From Neodontobutis hainanensis (taxonomy: Eukaryota; Chordata; Actinopteri; Gobiiformes; Odontobutidae): 64,000 bases of DNA. A program made the position numbers and the translations under genes. Positions 11,798-25,029 of the stretch are shown one piece after another (positions within the stretch are counted from its first letter, which is position 1; the number at the start of each line of letters is the position of its first letter). Below the pieces are notes generated by a model. That model searched no databases. It saw only the letters and a program-made list of their open reading frames with translations, and was not told the origin of the DNA. The DNA lies in the NCBI GenBank assembly GCA_024349245.1, contig JALDNG010001414.1, positions 62,001 through 126,000 on the forward strand, given 5' to 3'.

Positions 11798-14700
11798 AGA
11801 CCCAGCACAAATCTGAATAAAGAAATGTGCAGTAACTTGGCTCTGGAAATGTTCACCTGTGTGATGAAAAGAAATGTGACTTCCCTTAATGCATGTAATA
11901 AAAAACTGTTCCATGTAGAAACTAAGGACTATAGGTCATGAACATTCTGTGGGTTTTAGGGTTGGGGATGGACTGATTAAATTGTGCTAAAACAGAGAGA
12001 TGATGGCCAGTTTCAAACTCTGTATGTCTTCTCCTCGGTTTGCATCAGTCCCCTGTTTGCATTAAAAAATGAACATGCTCAGACTCTCCATGCAGTGTGC
12101 ATGCATGGTCAACAGTATTGCTAATGTATTATCAGATCTGGATGTAATCGCCCCCTCTCTCCTGTAGCCAATTCCAAATCCACTGGTGGCCACTCGGGAT
12201 AATGCAAGGCAAAGAAAAACATGCAGCCCAAAAAAGATTGTCCCCACTGATTACAATGTAGTAAGAAATGCCTAATTTTCATGGGATGCGCCACTTTATA
12301 TAAACATTTGATATTGTATTGTTTATTGTTTGCTTTCAAATCATAGACTCCACCACCTTCAAGCCCATTGGTCATAACCAAACACACACGACATGGAAGC
12401 AGGTTAAACACAAAAGCACAGGGTACCTTTGCTAGGGGCGTACAAACTGTTGGTTTATGATGATTTATTCTGGACCTTAGGCTAATACTACATCTATGAT
12501 TCCAAGCACTGTCTTAAAGTCTTAATATTTTCCCACCAGTTGTATTACAAATAGGTGCTGGGATTTGTGGTTTTGGTTTAATTCAAGCAGGAATATGTCC
12601 TAGAAAACGAGGGTTACAAAACATTAGATCCATGCTTCTTAAACAAACCAGAGTGGAACTAGATCAGTGGGATAACCTTGTTGACCCTCGTCCCACAAGA
12701 TTAAATGAAAGTCCGAAAAAAAGAAAGAAGAAATAATGCGCATGGTAAACCTCGACTTTGCTTCTAATCCTTCTGTTAAGAGGATTGTGGCTGAAATATC
12801 AATGCCAGAATGCCCATGCAGATGTTGAACACGCAAAGCCATCTTCTCTGTGTGACACTGACTAATCCACAGCCCAACTCCACACACTCCTGAGTGTCAG
12901 AACTGGGACTAAAGGTTGCTCACTTCTCTGTGAGACGACGGTGTCCAATGATGCAGATATATTTAGAGACAATGAAGTGATTGAAGTGAAGCGGCCCGTG
13001 TTTTGTACAGACATGTGAGTCGTTGTGTCCCAATGCTGGTGGAGGTGAAGGGGTGGGGTTTGGGGCTGGGCTTTGAGGAAGAAGAGAAAAAGAGCCATCT
13101 GTTCGTCTGGTGGCTCATATAGAGAGAGTGACAGACAGGACGGATGGACGCAGAGGAAGGAGGTAAGAGGAACATCTTTTTTGTTTGGTTGTTTTCTTTT
13201 CTTTTTCTTTACAGCCTTAAATGAGCAAACAGAGCACTATAACATTTAGTAAATACAAAGTCACTCAAGTGTGGAGTCATATGTATAAGAATTTAAAAAT
13301 TTAAAAAGTAAAGATGTTTTCGCCAGTTTCATTTAAGTTAAAGAAATATTATAGATCGTATCGTAGAAATATAATTGGACTGTCATTATTCTCCAAATAC
13401 AATGTCATTTTAAAAGATAACTTCCAAGGTTAAAGAAAGAATATACACTAAACTCTTAAAATGATAATTATCCTGGTTAATTTGCAGTTAATGTGCAATA
13501 TGGCTTAGAATTTCTGCTGTTTTTTTATTATTTAGTCTGAGATTCTTCTCACATGAGTCAAATTCTACTCATTTTATTGTAGCAACTTCCATACAATACA
13601 AACTATTAATAAAGTGCTCACGAATTTCCTTACATGCGCCTTACAATAAGACCAAAGATGAGCCCAACGCAACAGTTTCTTTGCAGCGTCATACCAAATA
13701 AATAAAATCCCTACAAAGACAGTCCAACGTAACTCTCAACTGGTGCTTTCTTAACTTTAAAACGTATCAGTAAAGCACATGAGACCAGGGAACTGTGGGA
13801 TTTATGGATGAAACACCCCAGTGGCTATATTCAACCGATTTGTTTGATACAATGATTTAGTTTTAACAGAAGTGTACATGGGGTAAACTCAATTGCTATG
13901 GCTAGAGGTCTTAAGGAAACAGAAAAAATATTCTGGTTGATCTATTGATGTCATGGTTTGCTTTATTGTTGTAATGTGTTTGCAAAAGGGAAAGCCTTCA
14001 AAGTTAAAAATACATGAACGTTTGAGTATGTGTCACGTGGCAGACCTGATTAACACTCAGAGACAAATGGCTGCTTTTCATGCGAGAGGGAAACTGTGCA
14101 CAGCCTGCGCCTCTTGACTCTTGGCCTCCCTTCTCTTCTCTGCTTTAATCTCATTACTCTAACACTCTTTTCCTGCTCCGTTCATCCTTCCTTCCCTTTC
14201 ATTCTTTCTCCTCTGCCCCCAGCGCTCCAGCTATACCCTCTAAGTTGATTAAATGAAGCATCTCTGACACGGACACACACAGCGTCCCATCCACCACTGC
14301 CCTACCCACTGAGGTTTATGCTAATTCAGCTCCATCTTCTGATTACATTGTGTAGATAGTGTGTCTGCTGGGAGTATACGACCGAGGTTTCCTGTCAACT
14401 TCGGTCACCAACAGGGCTTTTTGATGCTGGATACTGTTGTGTTGTAGATAATTTGCAGTTCTTTTTGGATAAAAACAAATTACCAGAACAAAGAGGACAT
14501 TCATTATTTCATTCTGTCAACCTTAAAAAATCTGAATGTGTGGAATTGTAGGCTGACAAGGAATCTAGCATGTTGGTCTACAAAGTCTGTCAACATTAGA
14601 TCAAGTGCTGCTGGAATTACAAGTGTTTATTCCAGCAAAAGCAACTTGGCATTAGCCAAAAAATGTAGGCTTCAGCAGATGAAGTCTACAAGTTCAGAAC

Positions 14701-15290
14701 TGGGAGAGCCATTTCCTCACATTGACTGTAACATAAGAGGCCACTTATTTTTTACTGCCTCTAATGCTTCTAAATGTAGTCTTAACTTACTCAACATAAC
14801 GTTTTGCTTTTACTTTTTGAAAGCTCTCTTTAATTCCATTCAAAAATGTTAAAAACATTTTAAATGTTAAAAATAATATTTGTCGTGTTTTTTCTGAAAG
14901 TTTATTGAAACAATAATACTCATTCAAACAAAATTCAGAGCAGACTTCCTTGTGCTCATTTGAACAGATCCATTGTAAATATAATTTTCCAAACAGCCAT
15001 TTCTTTAGACACCTCTAAAGAACAGGCTTACTTCTGATGCCACATTATCCCCATTAGAGAGAAGGGTTACATTCTACGTGCCTGTCTAAAAAGAGAATTA
15101 CCTGCTTTTTTAATGGGCTGAATCAGATGCACTGGTTAAATTAGATGTGATGCAAACATGGAAAACTGAATTAGGTGTGTTTATTGATAAAGATAAATGG
15201 GAAAATATTTAGAACCAAAAAGTATATCTGTTTGTAACTGTACCAAGCTGCTACAGTTTAAAATGATTCACAGTGTATAGATCAAAAGGA
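11798..15290. other. Non-coding sequence upstream of the metalloproteinase gene
   Basis: Open frames here (for example 14538-14852) are low-complexity translations without domain or splice support. A GTAAGA donor-like site follows an ATG-containing block at 13144-13162, which could be a non-coding first exon of the downstream gene; this is unproven. Confidence 0.4.
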
Positions 15291-15299
15291 ACCAAATGT

Positions 15300-15745
15300 C
15301 ACCTACTGTATGTGTTTAAATGTAAATCACTGGAGGACTTTACTCAGAGGTTTGGTCCTGTCCCTAAAATTCAATCATATTTGAGAGACATTCTAAAAGA
15401 CATTATGAGAATCTTTAGCGTGACTTTGAATCTGCATCCTGTGTCTCTGCTGTGGGGCTACAGGGACAGTAATGTTGGTTCGCGCTCCAGATTACATCCT
15501 CATGTATGCTGCACAAAAGAACATTGTCCTATTTTGGATTAGTGACAGACCTCCCTCCAAGTCAAACTGGTACAAACTTGTCCTGGAACTCTTGCCCCTG
15601 GAATACTTGACCAAAATGCTGGCTGTGTTCCACAAAGGGACAGTTCATGGAGGTGTCGGCCCCTTACCTCTGCTTTGTGCTGAGCAGCGCTGTGGACTAG
15701 CTGTAGACATTTTTTTATCTTGTCTCTTTGAACCGTGCTGAGCTG
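15300..15745 (+). mobile_element. L1/Tx1-like LINE 3' fragment
   Basis: Plus-strand translation around 15490-15630 gives ILMYAAQKNIVLFWISDRPP followed by a W..LV..LLPLEYLT pattern, typical of the C-terminal region of L1-clade ORF2 proteins in fish. The frame changes at about 15470, so the coding sequence is broken. No poly(A) tail or target duplication was located. Confidence 0.5.
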
Positions 15746-16601
15746 TTTGTTTGTTCATTTGTTCTTTGTGTTTTGTTCATTTGTGTTTTTTATATTCAAA
15801 AATGTCTATTACCTGGTCCCCAGTCTCCTACTACCTTCAAAAAGTCTGGATTGAAACTTTATTGAAATAATGGTAAATTCACACTTACTATATAATAGTT
15901 AATTGAAAGACAAATACGAGAAAAGACAGGTGTTCACTGCATCATGTCTGTAGCACAAGTCCCAAAACCCTTCTGTGCTTTGCAGGTTAAGGTAAAGTCA
16001 AATAAGATTCACCTCACCTGACGCCTTTTCGAGTTCAGTTCTTCTAGCATCACCAGATACTTTTTATGGTGGTGTCATGTTTGATACTCGTAAAATTATA
16101 ATGTGACGCCAAACATTCATAGCATCACGGTTTATTGCTCCAGTATAATTTTACACTTGATTTACAGTTTACAATGACTACAATTGCATATCATAGACCA
16201 CAAACATTTTTTATTTATTTAATTCTTCTTCAAACATGTTACGTGCACAAAACACAAAATACCAGAAAACATACAACTCCACAACGGCAAGTACAAACAA
16301 AGCAAAAACACAAAATATATTGTTTTTACTACACACGAAAGGTTGTTTGCATGTCCAAAAAAAGGAGTGGAAATAAGTTACACTTATCTCCCATTTATCG
16401 CCCATTTAACTCAAGGTTAGGCAGACCTCGCTACTTTTCTGCAGTTACTATACAACACAGCTGCTCATCTTTTAACTGCTGCCTGAAATCTAGATCATGT
16501 TCACTTTTTCCCCAGACATGGACGCTCACACTTCATTTACAGAGGCCAGTGGGCAGCACTGAAGACTCAACATTAAAGACAGTCAGGGAAATGCAGCCGA
16601 G

Positions 16602-19600
16602 ATGAAGATGTGGATTATTCTCCTGTGCATAAGTGAAGGATGGGTGCACACAGCGCCTACTGCAGCTTTCACCACAACACCATCAGCTTCACCAGTGGCA
16701 CCTACCGAAGATGAGAGCAGCCAACTGGTGGTATATATATAAACCATTTTTTTTTAAGTCAAAGTTGAAATAACTGTAATTGTTTAAATGAATTCCTTTG
16801 AGTGGTCCTGATGTGTCTTGTTAGGACTGGCTGATGAAGTATGGATACCTCCCGCCCTCCGACCCCTCCACGGGACAGCTCCAGGCCTGGACAGCGGTTA
16901 CTAATGCTGTCAGAGCCATGCAGAGGTTTGCTGGCCTCAAAGACACTGGGATAGTAGGTAAGCACTGCACACGTAGCAATGGTAAACGGTGACTTTGATT
17001 AAGACTAAATTTGCTGCACTTGCGTTTAACCCCTGTAGATGAGGAGACAATGACACTTATGAAGAGTCCACGGTGCTCCCTACCCGACCAGGACCAGACC
17101 TCAGCCCTTCAGCAGGACACAGACATGAGAAAACGAAAGAAAAGAGCTGTGTCAATGTGGACGCGCCGGAACATCAACTGGAGGTCAGAGGACATCCTTT
17201 AACTCCTCCTTGTACAACACTATACAAATTTATATTTTTATTTAAAATGAGCTTTATTTGAAGCTATTTGTTTCTTGGATTGGTAAGTTATGTTAATATG
17301 ACTGACCTTTCATGAAGCCTTCACTTGGACATATTTGAGTCACTTCTAAACTCACAATAGAATTTGTCACTGTCAAAGCTGTACCAGCTGTACTGTTTTT
17401 TTTTTTTACATAGTGGATGTGTTGCTAACTAAGTGTAGGTAACTCTGAGACAGCGATGTAACTAAAATGTCAGTTGTTTGTGAGCAGAAAGTGGGTCAGT
17501 TTCAGAATAGCCCTGCAGACGTCTGTATAAACTGAAGCTATATGAGAGTGCATCTAACTGTTGCACTGTTGCACTGTTCTAACCACCCTACCACCCGCTG
17601 GATCCCATCCCCAGACATCTCCTTCAGGTCATCTCTCCATCTGTCGTGCCTGCTCTCACCCACATCATCAACTCATCTCTCTCCACTGGGTCATTCCCCA
17701 CACTACACTGTTAGAAAACTACAGACCGGTTTCCCTCTTTCCCTTTACTGCCAAAGTTCTGGAGCGAGTTGTGTTTAACCAGCTCTCCTCCTTTCTCACA
17801 CGAAACAACCTCCTGGACCAGAACCAGTCTGGGTTCAAGAGAGGACATTCCACCAAAACTTTATGACTCTCAGTCATCGAAGCCCTGAGACTGGCAAAGG
17901 CAACATCCAAGTCATCTGTCCTCATCTTACTGGAGCTGTCTGCTGCCTTTGACACAGTTAATCATCACATCCTCCTGCCTTCTCTCAGTGCGATGGGTGT
18001 CTCTGGAATGGCGTTACAATGGTTCAAGTCTTACCTCTCGGATAGGTCATTCAGAGTATCCTGGAGAAATAAGGTCTCTGAGTCCCAACATCTCAATACA
18101 GGGGTGTCTCAGGGCTCAGTGCTTGGACCGCTACTCTTTTCCATTTACATGACATCTCTTGGCTCTGTCATTCAGAAGCATGGCTTTTCCTATCACAGAT
18201 GCAGATGACACTCAACTCCACTTGTCATTTCAACCTGATGATACAACAGTCTCTGCTTGTGTCTCGGCGTGCCTGAGTGACATCTCACTTTGGACGAAGG
18301 ACCAGCAGCTGCAGCTGAACCTTGGAAAAACAGAACTGCTAGTGATTCCTGCCAACCCAAAGACCCGCCACAACCTCTCCATTCAACTAGGCTCATCAAC
18401 CATTACACCGTCCAGCACTGCCAGAAATCTGGGAGTGGTGATTGATGATCAACTAAACTTCACAAGTCATGTTGCCTGCACCACCAGGTCCTGTAGATTC
18501 ATCCTCTACAACATTAGGAAAATTAGACCTTTCCTATCGGAGCACTCTACACAAATCCTTGTCCAGGCTCTTGTCTTGTCCAAACTGGATTATTGCAATG
18601 CTCTTCTGGCTGGACTCCCTGCTGCACAACCAAACCTCTGCAGCTGATCCAGAATGCAGCGGCAAGAGTGGTCTTTAAAGAACCGAAGAGAGCGCACGTA
18701 ACTCCTCTCCTCATTAGGTTACATTGGCTCCCGGTTGATGCCTGCATTAAGTTCAAAGCTATGCTATTGGCCTACAAGACCACCACTGGCTCCGCCCCCT
18801 CATATCTTCACTCACTGATACAGACCTATGTTTCTACCAGATCCCTGCGCTCTGCTAATGAACCACGTCTGGTGGTACCATCATAAAAAGGAAAAAAAAT
18901 CACTCGTACTTTCTCTGGATCTGTTCCACATTGGTGGAATGATCTACCTGCTGCTACAAGATCATCAGATTCTGTAGCCATCTTTAAAAAACGCTTGAAA
19001 ACACATCTCTTCCGTGAACACCTGACTGACAAACACTGAATTCTACTTTCTTTCTATCAATTCCTTTTCTTAAAAAAAATCTTTAGCTTTGCTATCTTTT
19101 AACTTTTACTGTGCTAGGTTTTTAACTGACTAGTTTTTTGTGCACTTATGCTTCTTCTTACCTTGTGTTGTTGAAATTGCTTCCTTGGTTTTCCTCATTT
19201 GTAAGTCGCTTTGGATTAAAGCGTCTGCTAAATGACTAAATGTAAATGCATCTGTGGCAGAGTTAACACAACCTGTAATGCAGCTGTAACTGCTAATTTA
19301 TTCATTTGGATTTCTCAAAATGAGTGTTTTGAAAAGTTGCAAATCCATTGACAATTGGCTTAAAGTTTTAAGGGGTAGGGTAGTGCATAGCGATTGGTCA
19401 GTTTATTCTTTTTTGTTGTTCCTAGCTACTTAAATCAAGTTACTCTGAAAACAGCAAACATTAACTTTGGTGTGATGTTATTTGAGCAGTGGCAGAGCAC
19501 TCTGTTTGTCCACTGATAACTAAAGGAGGTGTATGTTCATTTATTTAATTTAATTGTGTTAATGGTCTTTACTTAGATCTGTGTAGTGCTCTTTCTCAGA

Positions 19601-22600
19601 ACGCTCTAGAATAATAAAGTTAAGTATCTTCAACCACTGACACGGTTGCGGCTAAAAGAAAAAGAGTTATCTGAGTAAAATGTGATTCAAATATAAGTCT
19701 CTTCCTCAGGTTACAGTCCTATCCTTCATCTTCGACTCTGTCCAGAGAGACCATTCGTGCTCTGGTCTACTACGCTCTGAGAGTGTGGGCGGAGCCAACA
19801 CCTCTGGAGTTTCATGAGGTGAGTGCTTTCTGGTGAAGATGGTAAGGCAGGCTTTTAGATGTGTTTCTGTTGTCAGAAGGTCTATGAGGACTCCCAAATA
19901 TATGCAGATGTTTTTAGCTAGTTTATAGCTAATGTACACAGAAAAAACTTGTGTAGAAAAATAGCAAAAAGAAAATGTATCGAGCACATTTCATGCTTAA
20001 ACAGTGTACTTATTTAGCAAGTAAAAAAAAATGTCTTCAACAAAAAATGAATAATGATTACAGTTAGGTTACGTGAAACAATGTACATTTACCTTTAAAA
20101 AAATTATAATAAAAAAAAAAACAACAAGAGTGTGTTTAATTCTAAGATTGAAAAGGGTAGGCCAAAATAAGCTAATGCTTCAGCCTATTAATTTTTGGTT
20201 ACATATTTGTATTTGTAAATTGCATAATATTTACCAAAATTAACCATTCACTCATTCATTGATTCAAAGGTTAATTAAGGTGTTTTACAGAAGTGACTCA
20301 GGTGAGGCAAACAAAAGATGTCATTAAAACCTAAATACAAGCAACGTGCACAGAGTGATCATAATAGTCTTTTGGTAAACAGGAAGGAAAGGAAAGGAGG
20401 TATGTTTGGACTGAGGTTATTGTTGGGCCATTTCCAATAGGGATTGGCAGTAAGTTACATTTTTTGGGAGCCAAATGAGCCATTGCAGGTTCACCTGCTT
20501 TGGACACAAGCTACAGCAGCTCTTGACAGCTCTTGTGGCTCATATGATGTAAGCAAAGTGTTATTGTTTGTATAATGCACTAACTTCATCCTGTACCACA
20601 TAGAAAAAAACTCTTCAAGGGTTCTCAACCGCACCGCTCAGTGCCATGTCTCTTTAGGTGGGCAGTCCAGAGGCCGCTGACCTACAGGTGGACTTCCTCA
20701 ATGGTTTCCATGGTGACGGCTATCCATTTGACGGAGCAGGTGGCACAGTGGGACATGCATTCTTCCCCTCAGACCCCGCCCGTGCTGGAGGGGTTCACTT
20801 AGATGGTGAAGAGGAGTGGACCTTCAGACAACCAGGTGCCTCTTAATCCACACCAACTCTCCTCATAAAAAAGACCCTTTCATCATTTCATATTGTGACC
20901 TCTGTACCTTCTGTTGCAGCGTCTGAGGGCACCGACCTCTTCACGGTGCTGCTCCATGAGTTCGGTCACGCTCTGGGCCTGGTTCACTCCTCGTCCCGCC
21001 AATCTGTGATGAGGCCATACTACCAGGGTCCTGCTGGAGACCCCCTGCTCTACCGCCTGGGACCACAAGACCTGGAGCACATCACACAGCTGTATGGTAG
21101 GGCTCAATCCTGCACTTTCCTGCTCATAGCACGGTGGAAACACAGGCCTCTTCAGGGGTTACCTTAACCTGACCTGTACCATACCACTCAGTGGAAAAGA
21201 CCGGCATTTCCATTGGTATCAGTAGAGACCGCTGTGAAGCACTTGGCCTGACTTTTAAAGTACTGCTCAGGATGTACCTCCAGCTGTTATAAGAAAAAGT
21301 GTTCCTTCCAGTGCACTATAAGAAAAAATTTATGTTGAAAGTAGATTGCAGGATGAGTAATGAGTGAGTGGCCTAATATTGTGTCATTATTATCATTATT
21401 GATGTGTCAGGCATGTTTCTACAGTGTCCTAGCTGCTTGAATGAGAGTCAGGAGCCTTCTTCTAAAGAATGAATATGTCAACATTACGGAGGCTGGGAAC
21501 TACAAAACACACAATACAATATATAAAAAGGTTGGACAGTCATGGCCCTATTGTGTCACTGTGGGTTCCTTCTAGGTTCTTTGGTTTCCTCCCACCATTC
21601 AAAGCATGCATGTACAGGTGGCTTATGGTGAATGAATATGAGAGAGAATGGTTGTTTAGTGATTGTCCAGAGTGTACCGCCCCACACCCACAGCATCTGG
21701 GATAGGTTCCACTCACCTGTAATCACTGATGGGCTAAATGATAGAAGATGAAACAGATTTACAGATTTGCAAAACATTTTCAGAGCCCAAACTGTGTTGT
21801 GTTGACAATAACCAGAGTAAGTTACATAACACTGAGAATCTCAATCTCTTCTACACAACTCCAAACGGTTGCTTTCTGTTGTAGGGAAGAGGAACCAGCT
21901 GCTTGGGACCGATGCTCCTCGTCTCATCTCCGAAAACCAGCTGCGACACCGAGGTCACCATCATCACGGACCCTCTGTTGACCGCTGTAACGCCAGTTTT
22001 GATGCTGTGGCCAGAATCAGAGGAGAAACCTTCTTCTTCAAAGGTCAGTCCCTATTTAAAGAAGAGGTTTATCTTCATCATATGCTTATTAGGTCACTTT
22101 TTATTGATCCTGCTTTGTTCTGTCTGTTAGGTCTGAGCATGTGGAGAGTGACTGGTAGTGGTCTGGTGTCTGGTCGAGGGGCTTCGGTCAGGAGGCTGTG
22201 GAGAGGTCTCCCTCCAGATCTGCCTCGTTTTCACGCAGTGTTGGAGAGACAGTCTGATCACGCCATCATCTTCATCAGTGGTACTTTTACAACTGTATCC
22301 ATTAGAGACCATTTATATATGACCTCCAAAATATCATGAAACATAAAATCCAAACTAAAAATAATATTATCAATATTAATAAAAACAATGAATTGGATTT
22401 ATATAGCGCTTTTTAAGGCTCTCCATGCGCTTTTAAGAATCAATTATTTATTCACTCTAGAGTCACACACTAGTGGTGGAGATATGGCAGCCATTTTGAA
22501 CCTACAGCCTCATTGACCTCCTCTATACATTCTGACACATTCATACACCAGAGCCACATTCACTGGAGGTAAGGTGGGTGAAGTGTCTTGCCCAAGAATA

Positions 22601-24928
22601 CAACAACAATATAAACTGTGGGGAGAGCGGATATTGAACAGCCCTACCACTGAGCCACACAATGGATAGATGTAGAGATTTGCAAACTGAAAGCCACCAC
22701 GCTTAGTGGAGACTGCGACTTAATTTTACTCAACACGGGAAACCACACCTGGCCTGGACAGGTAAAGGATTGAAAGATTGATACCTCTGCCACCTGTGCC
22801 GAACCTTGTTTACACCACGCACTCCAACTTGACCAGGACTGAGCGACTGTGCATGGCTTTGATAAATGTACACAGCTGAATAAATAATGAAGTGTCCCTC
22901 TATTTCCTCACTTAACACTATCATTGAAATATTTATGGAAAAATGAGATGCAAATGTTTTCCACTTGGGAGGAAAAATGAAAGACACATTGTAGCAGATT
23001 TTGTATGGGAAGTATTTTTTTTTTACAACTTGTATAAGGTATATATGTAATCCCCAAAGCAACACACAGTACAACCTTCTGCAGGTTGGCAGTTTTCAGC
23101 ATTATACTGTATATGGTGTAAGCAGTAATATTGAGTACAAGCACAATTGACTTCAACAAGTGTAAAATAAAATTACTCTGAGCTCACAAACATCCTTGTG
23201 GCTTCTGTAATGTCAATTCTGTAAAGGCATTCATAGAATAAAAGCTATTCAATAAATATTGACAGAATAATCAACAATGTGTAAATTTTAAATCAGTAAT
23301 TTCTATCCAGTAGAGGGCAATCTCAAGCTTAGCAACTCTTCAGGCCCTATTGTTTTTGAACGGCTGAAACAGAATCCAAAATGTTATATACATATCACAT
23401 CAAGTTATTTTTTCCAGTGTATAAAAAAAATGTAAGTCCTGTTGTGCTGCTTCAGGTTCCCAGTTCTGGCTCTTCAGAGACCTTTCTCTTCAGGACGGAT
23501 ACCCACAGCCACTGTCCACTCTCAGGATGGGGCTGAGTTTGGTCGGGGTGGAGGGTGCTGAGGAAGAGGAGGAGGCAGCAGGGAGGCAGGGTCTGGTCTG
23601 GGACCCGGAGGAAGGGCCCATCTGGGGGTACATCGAAGAAGCTGCACCGCAGCAGGAGGCTGACGCGTGGACTCGACTGCTCAGACAGGGAGTCAGTGGG
23701 ATTACCACAGACACTGATGGTCAGTACGCAGTTAATAAAGGGATTCCTCATGACGTTTCATCAGTTTTAGTAAATTCACTGATGACAGAAAAAAACAGTG
23801 GGCTAAAACAGGCAAAAATATTGCATTGTTGAACGGAGATATAAAGATCTGGGATACTTGTCCGGCCAGTCAAGTTATGGTTCTTTCAGCTGAATTAAAG
23901 CTGTGAATTTTGAGACAGTGGCTTAAAAGCAACACATTTAAATAATGCTGAATATTGAAAAAGATGTATTGGAGCTCAGAGATATTTTTTTAACCTTTAT
24001 TTAACAAGGATAGTCCCACTGAGATTACAAATCTCTTTTGCAGGGGCGTTCTAGCCCCATGTGTGTTTGGGGGGGACATGTTTTTTGTACTAACATTAGC
24101 ATTAAGCTACAGTATTTCTATATTTCCTCACATAAATCAGGCTGCAGGACTCTATCTATAAACACTACTTTGGAGAAAATAAACTATATATAATGATTTA
24201 CAGCAATGTTTAGGTGGCTATAATGTGTGGTTTTTGTTAAGGAGAAGTCTTGTTTTGCATCTGTTTGTTCTTTTGGGCTTGGTTAAAACATCAACTGCCA
24301 ACAATAATTTTATTTGCCCTAAGCAGCTGTAATAAATTTTGACGTTTTTGTAACTTTTTCTTGAAATAAAAATGCCAAAATAACTTGACTCAATATGATC
24401 TTGAGTAAAATACATTTAAGCAAGCCATTAGTAAAAATGGTACCACTTGATTTGTATTACTTTGTGACTTTCATTAATTTGGGGGTCATTTCAAGACAAA
24501 CTTTCTGACCAGTCCCCACTTACAAGTTCATCACTGCTTACCCAGCCCACTCCTCTTTTCTGATAATAATTCCTCCAAACCTGTCTCCCTCAGGCGCTTT
24601 GTATCTGTTCAGTGGACACTCCTACTGGAAGTTCACCATCCCAGGCTCTGCTCCACAGGACGGTTACCCACGATCCATTGCTGAAGACTGGCTCGACTGT
24701 CCAGACACTTCCCCGTCCTCTCCTATTGGGGACAACCTGTCTCTGTCTCCACCTGCGGGACGACAGGAGCTCAGGGAGAGACGGAGGGAGGACAGAGGTA
24801 GCGAGAGAGAACAGACTGGAGCGCACATATGGTCTCCCTGTAGCTGCCAGAATGGAGCGTCGTTCCAGAGGACAAAGGACTGGATGGCTGCAGCAATACT
24901 CTGTGTATGGACACTGTCAGCCTTTTAA
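16602..24928 (+). CDS. mmp17: GPI-type membrane matrix metalloproteinase, MMP17 (MT4-MMP)-like
   Basis: Ten phase-consistent exons: 16602-16730, 16825-16957, 17039-17183, 19710-19818, 20658-20835, 20920-21096, 21885-22043, 22131-22280, 23456-23719 and 24594-24928, giving 592 aa. Order: signal peptide (about 1-18), prodomain with cysteine switch PRCSLPD (98-104), furin site RKRKKR (118-123), catalytic domain with HEFGHALGLVH (244-254) and Met-turn VMRPYY, a short His-rich hinge, hemopexin domain bracketed by Cys325 and Cys517, a CSC motif (564-566) and a short hydrophobic tail without cytoplasmic residues, as in GPI-anchored MMPs. It would act at the cell surface after furin activation. PRCSLPD is shared by MMP17 and MMP25; GYLPP.DP.TGQLQ, YYALRVW and the CSC tail fit MMP17 better. 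Hemopexin blade 3 is unusual (see findings). The paralogue (a or b) is not resolved. Confidence 0.9.
17556..19246 (+). mobile_element. L2 LINE, 5'-truncated, in intron 3 of the metalloproteinase gene
   Basis: The plus strand encodes L2-type reverse transcriptase pieces: LENYRPVSLFPFTAKVLERV, NQSGFKRGHSTKT, DDTQLHLSFQPDD (YADD region damaged) and RVVFKEPKRAHVTPLLIRLH. In-frame stops and frameshifts split it into at least four frames. The 3' end is AAGTCGCTTTGGATTAAAGC then a TAAATGTAAA tail. The 7-bp direct repeat TGCATCT at 17549-17555 and 19247-19253 is a target-site duplication, so both ends are defined. It is in the same orientation as the host gene. Confidence 0.9.
21500..21745 (+). repeat. 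Dispersed fish repeat in intron 6 of the metalloproteinase gene
   Basis: It contains GTTTCCTCCCACCATTCAAA, GTCCAGAGTGTACCGCC and GGGATAGGTTCCACTCACC, the reverse-strand form of the common fish repeat also seen at 3172-3385. It lies between exons 6 and 7. Confidence 0.55.
22388..22660 (-). mobile_element. tRNA-derived SINE with a different LINE tail
   Basis: On the minus strand it begins GTGTGGCTCAGTGGTAGGGC and shares the CTCTCCCCACAG and GGGCAAGACACTTCACCCAC blocks with the SINEs at 11590 and 34745. Its 3' end is AAAAAGCGCTATATAAATCC rather than the L2-type AAGTCGCTT. It lies in intron 8 of the metalloproteinase gene. Part of the tRNA-like head is deleted. Confidence 0.6.
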
Positions 24929-25016
24929 ATGTATTCTCCGCATGTCAGTGTTCGTAACAGAAAGATCATCCATTATCCTCATGACACGTCTATAGACTAT
25001 CTATGTTTTTGGAATC

Positions 25017-25022
25017 AATAAA
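25017..25022 (+). terminator. Polyadenylation signal of the metalloproteinase gene
   Basis: An AATAAA hexamer 89 bp after the stop codon, the first good signal in the 3'UTR. Confidence 0.65.
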
Positions 25023-25029
25023 CATTGAT

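Noticed and set aside
12062..12411. Overlapping minus-strand frames of 61 and 96 aa
   Set aside because: No signal, domain or splice evidence. The underlying sequence looks like a decayed repeat.
14538..14852. 104-aa plus-strand open frame
   Set aside because: Low-complexity composition, no domain, AT-rich context; probably chance.
18159..18647. 162-aa frame in a metalloproteinase intron
   Set aside because: It is the reverse-transcriptase C-terminal part of the L2 LINE defined by target-site duplications.
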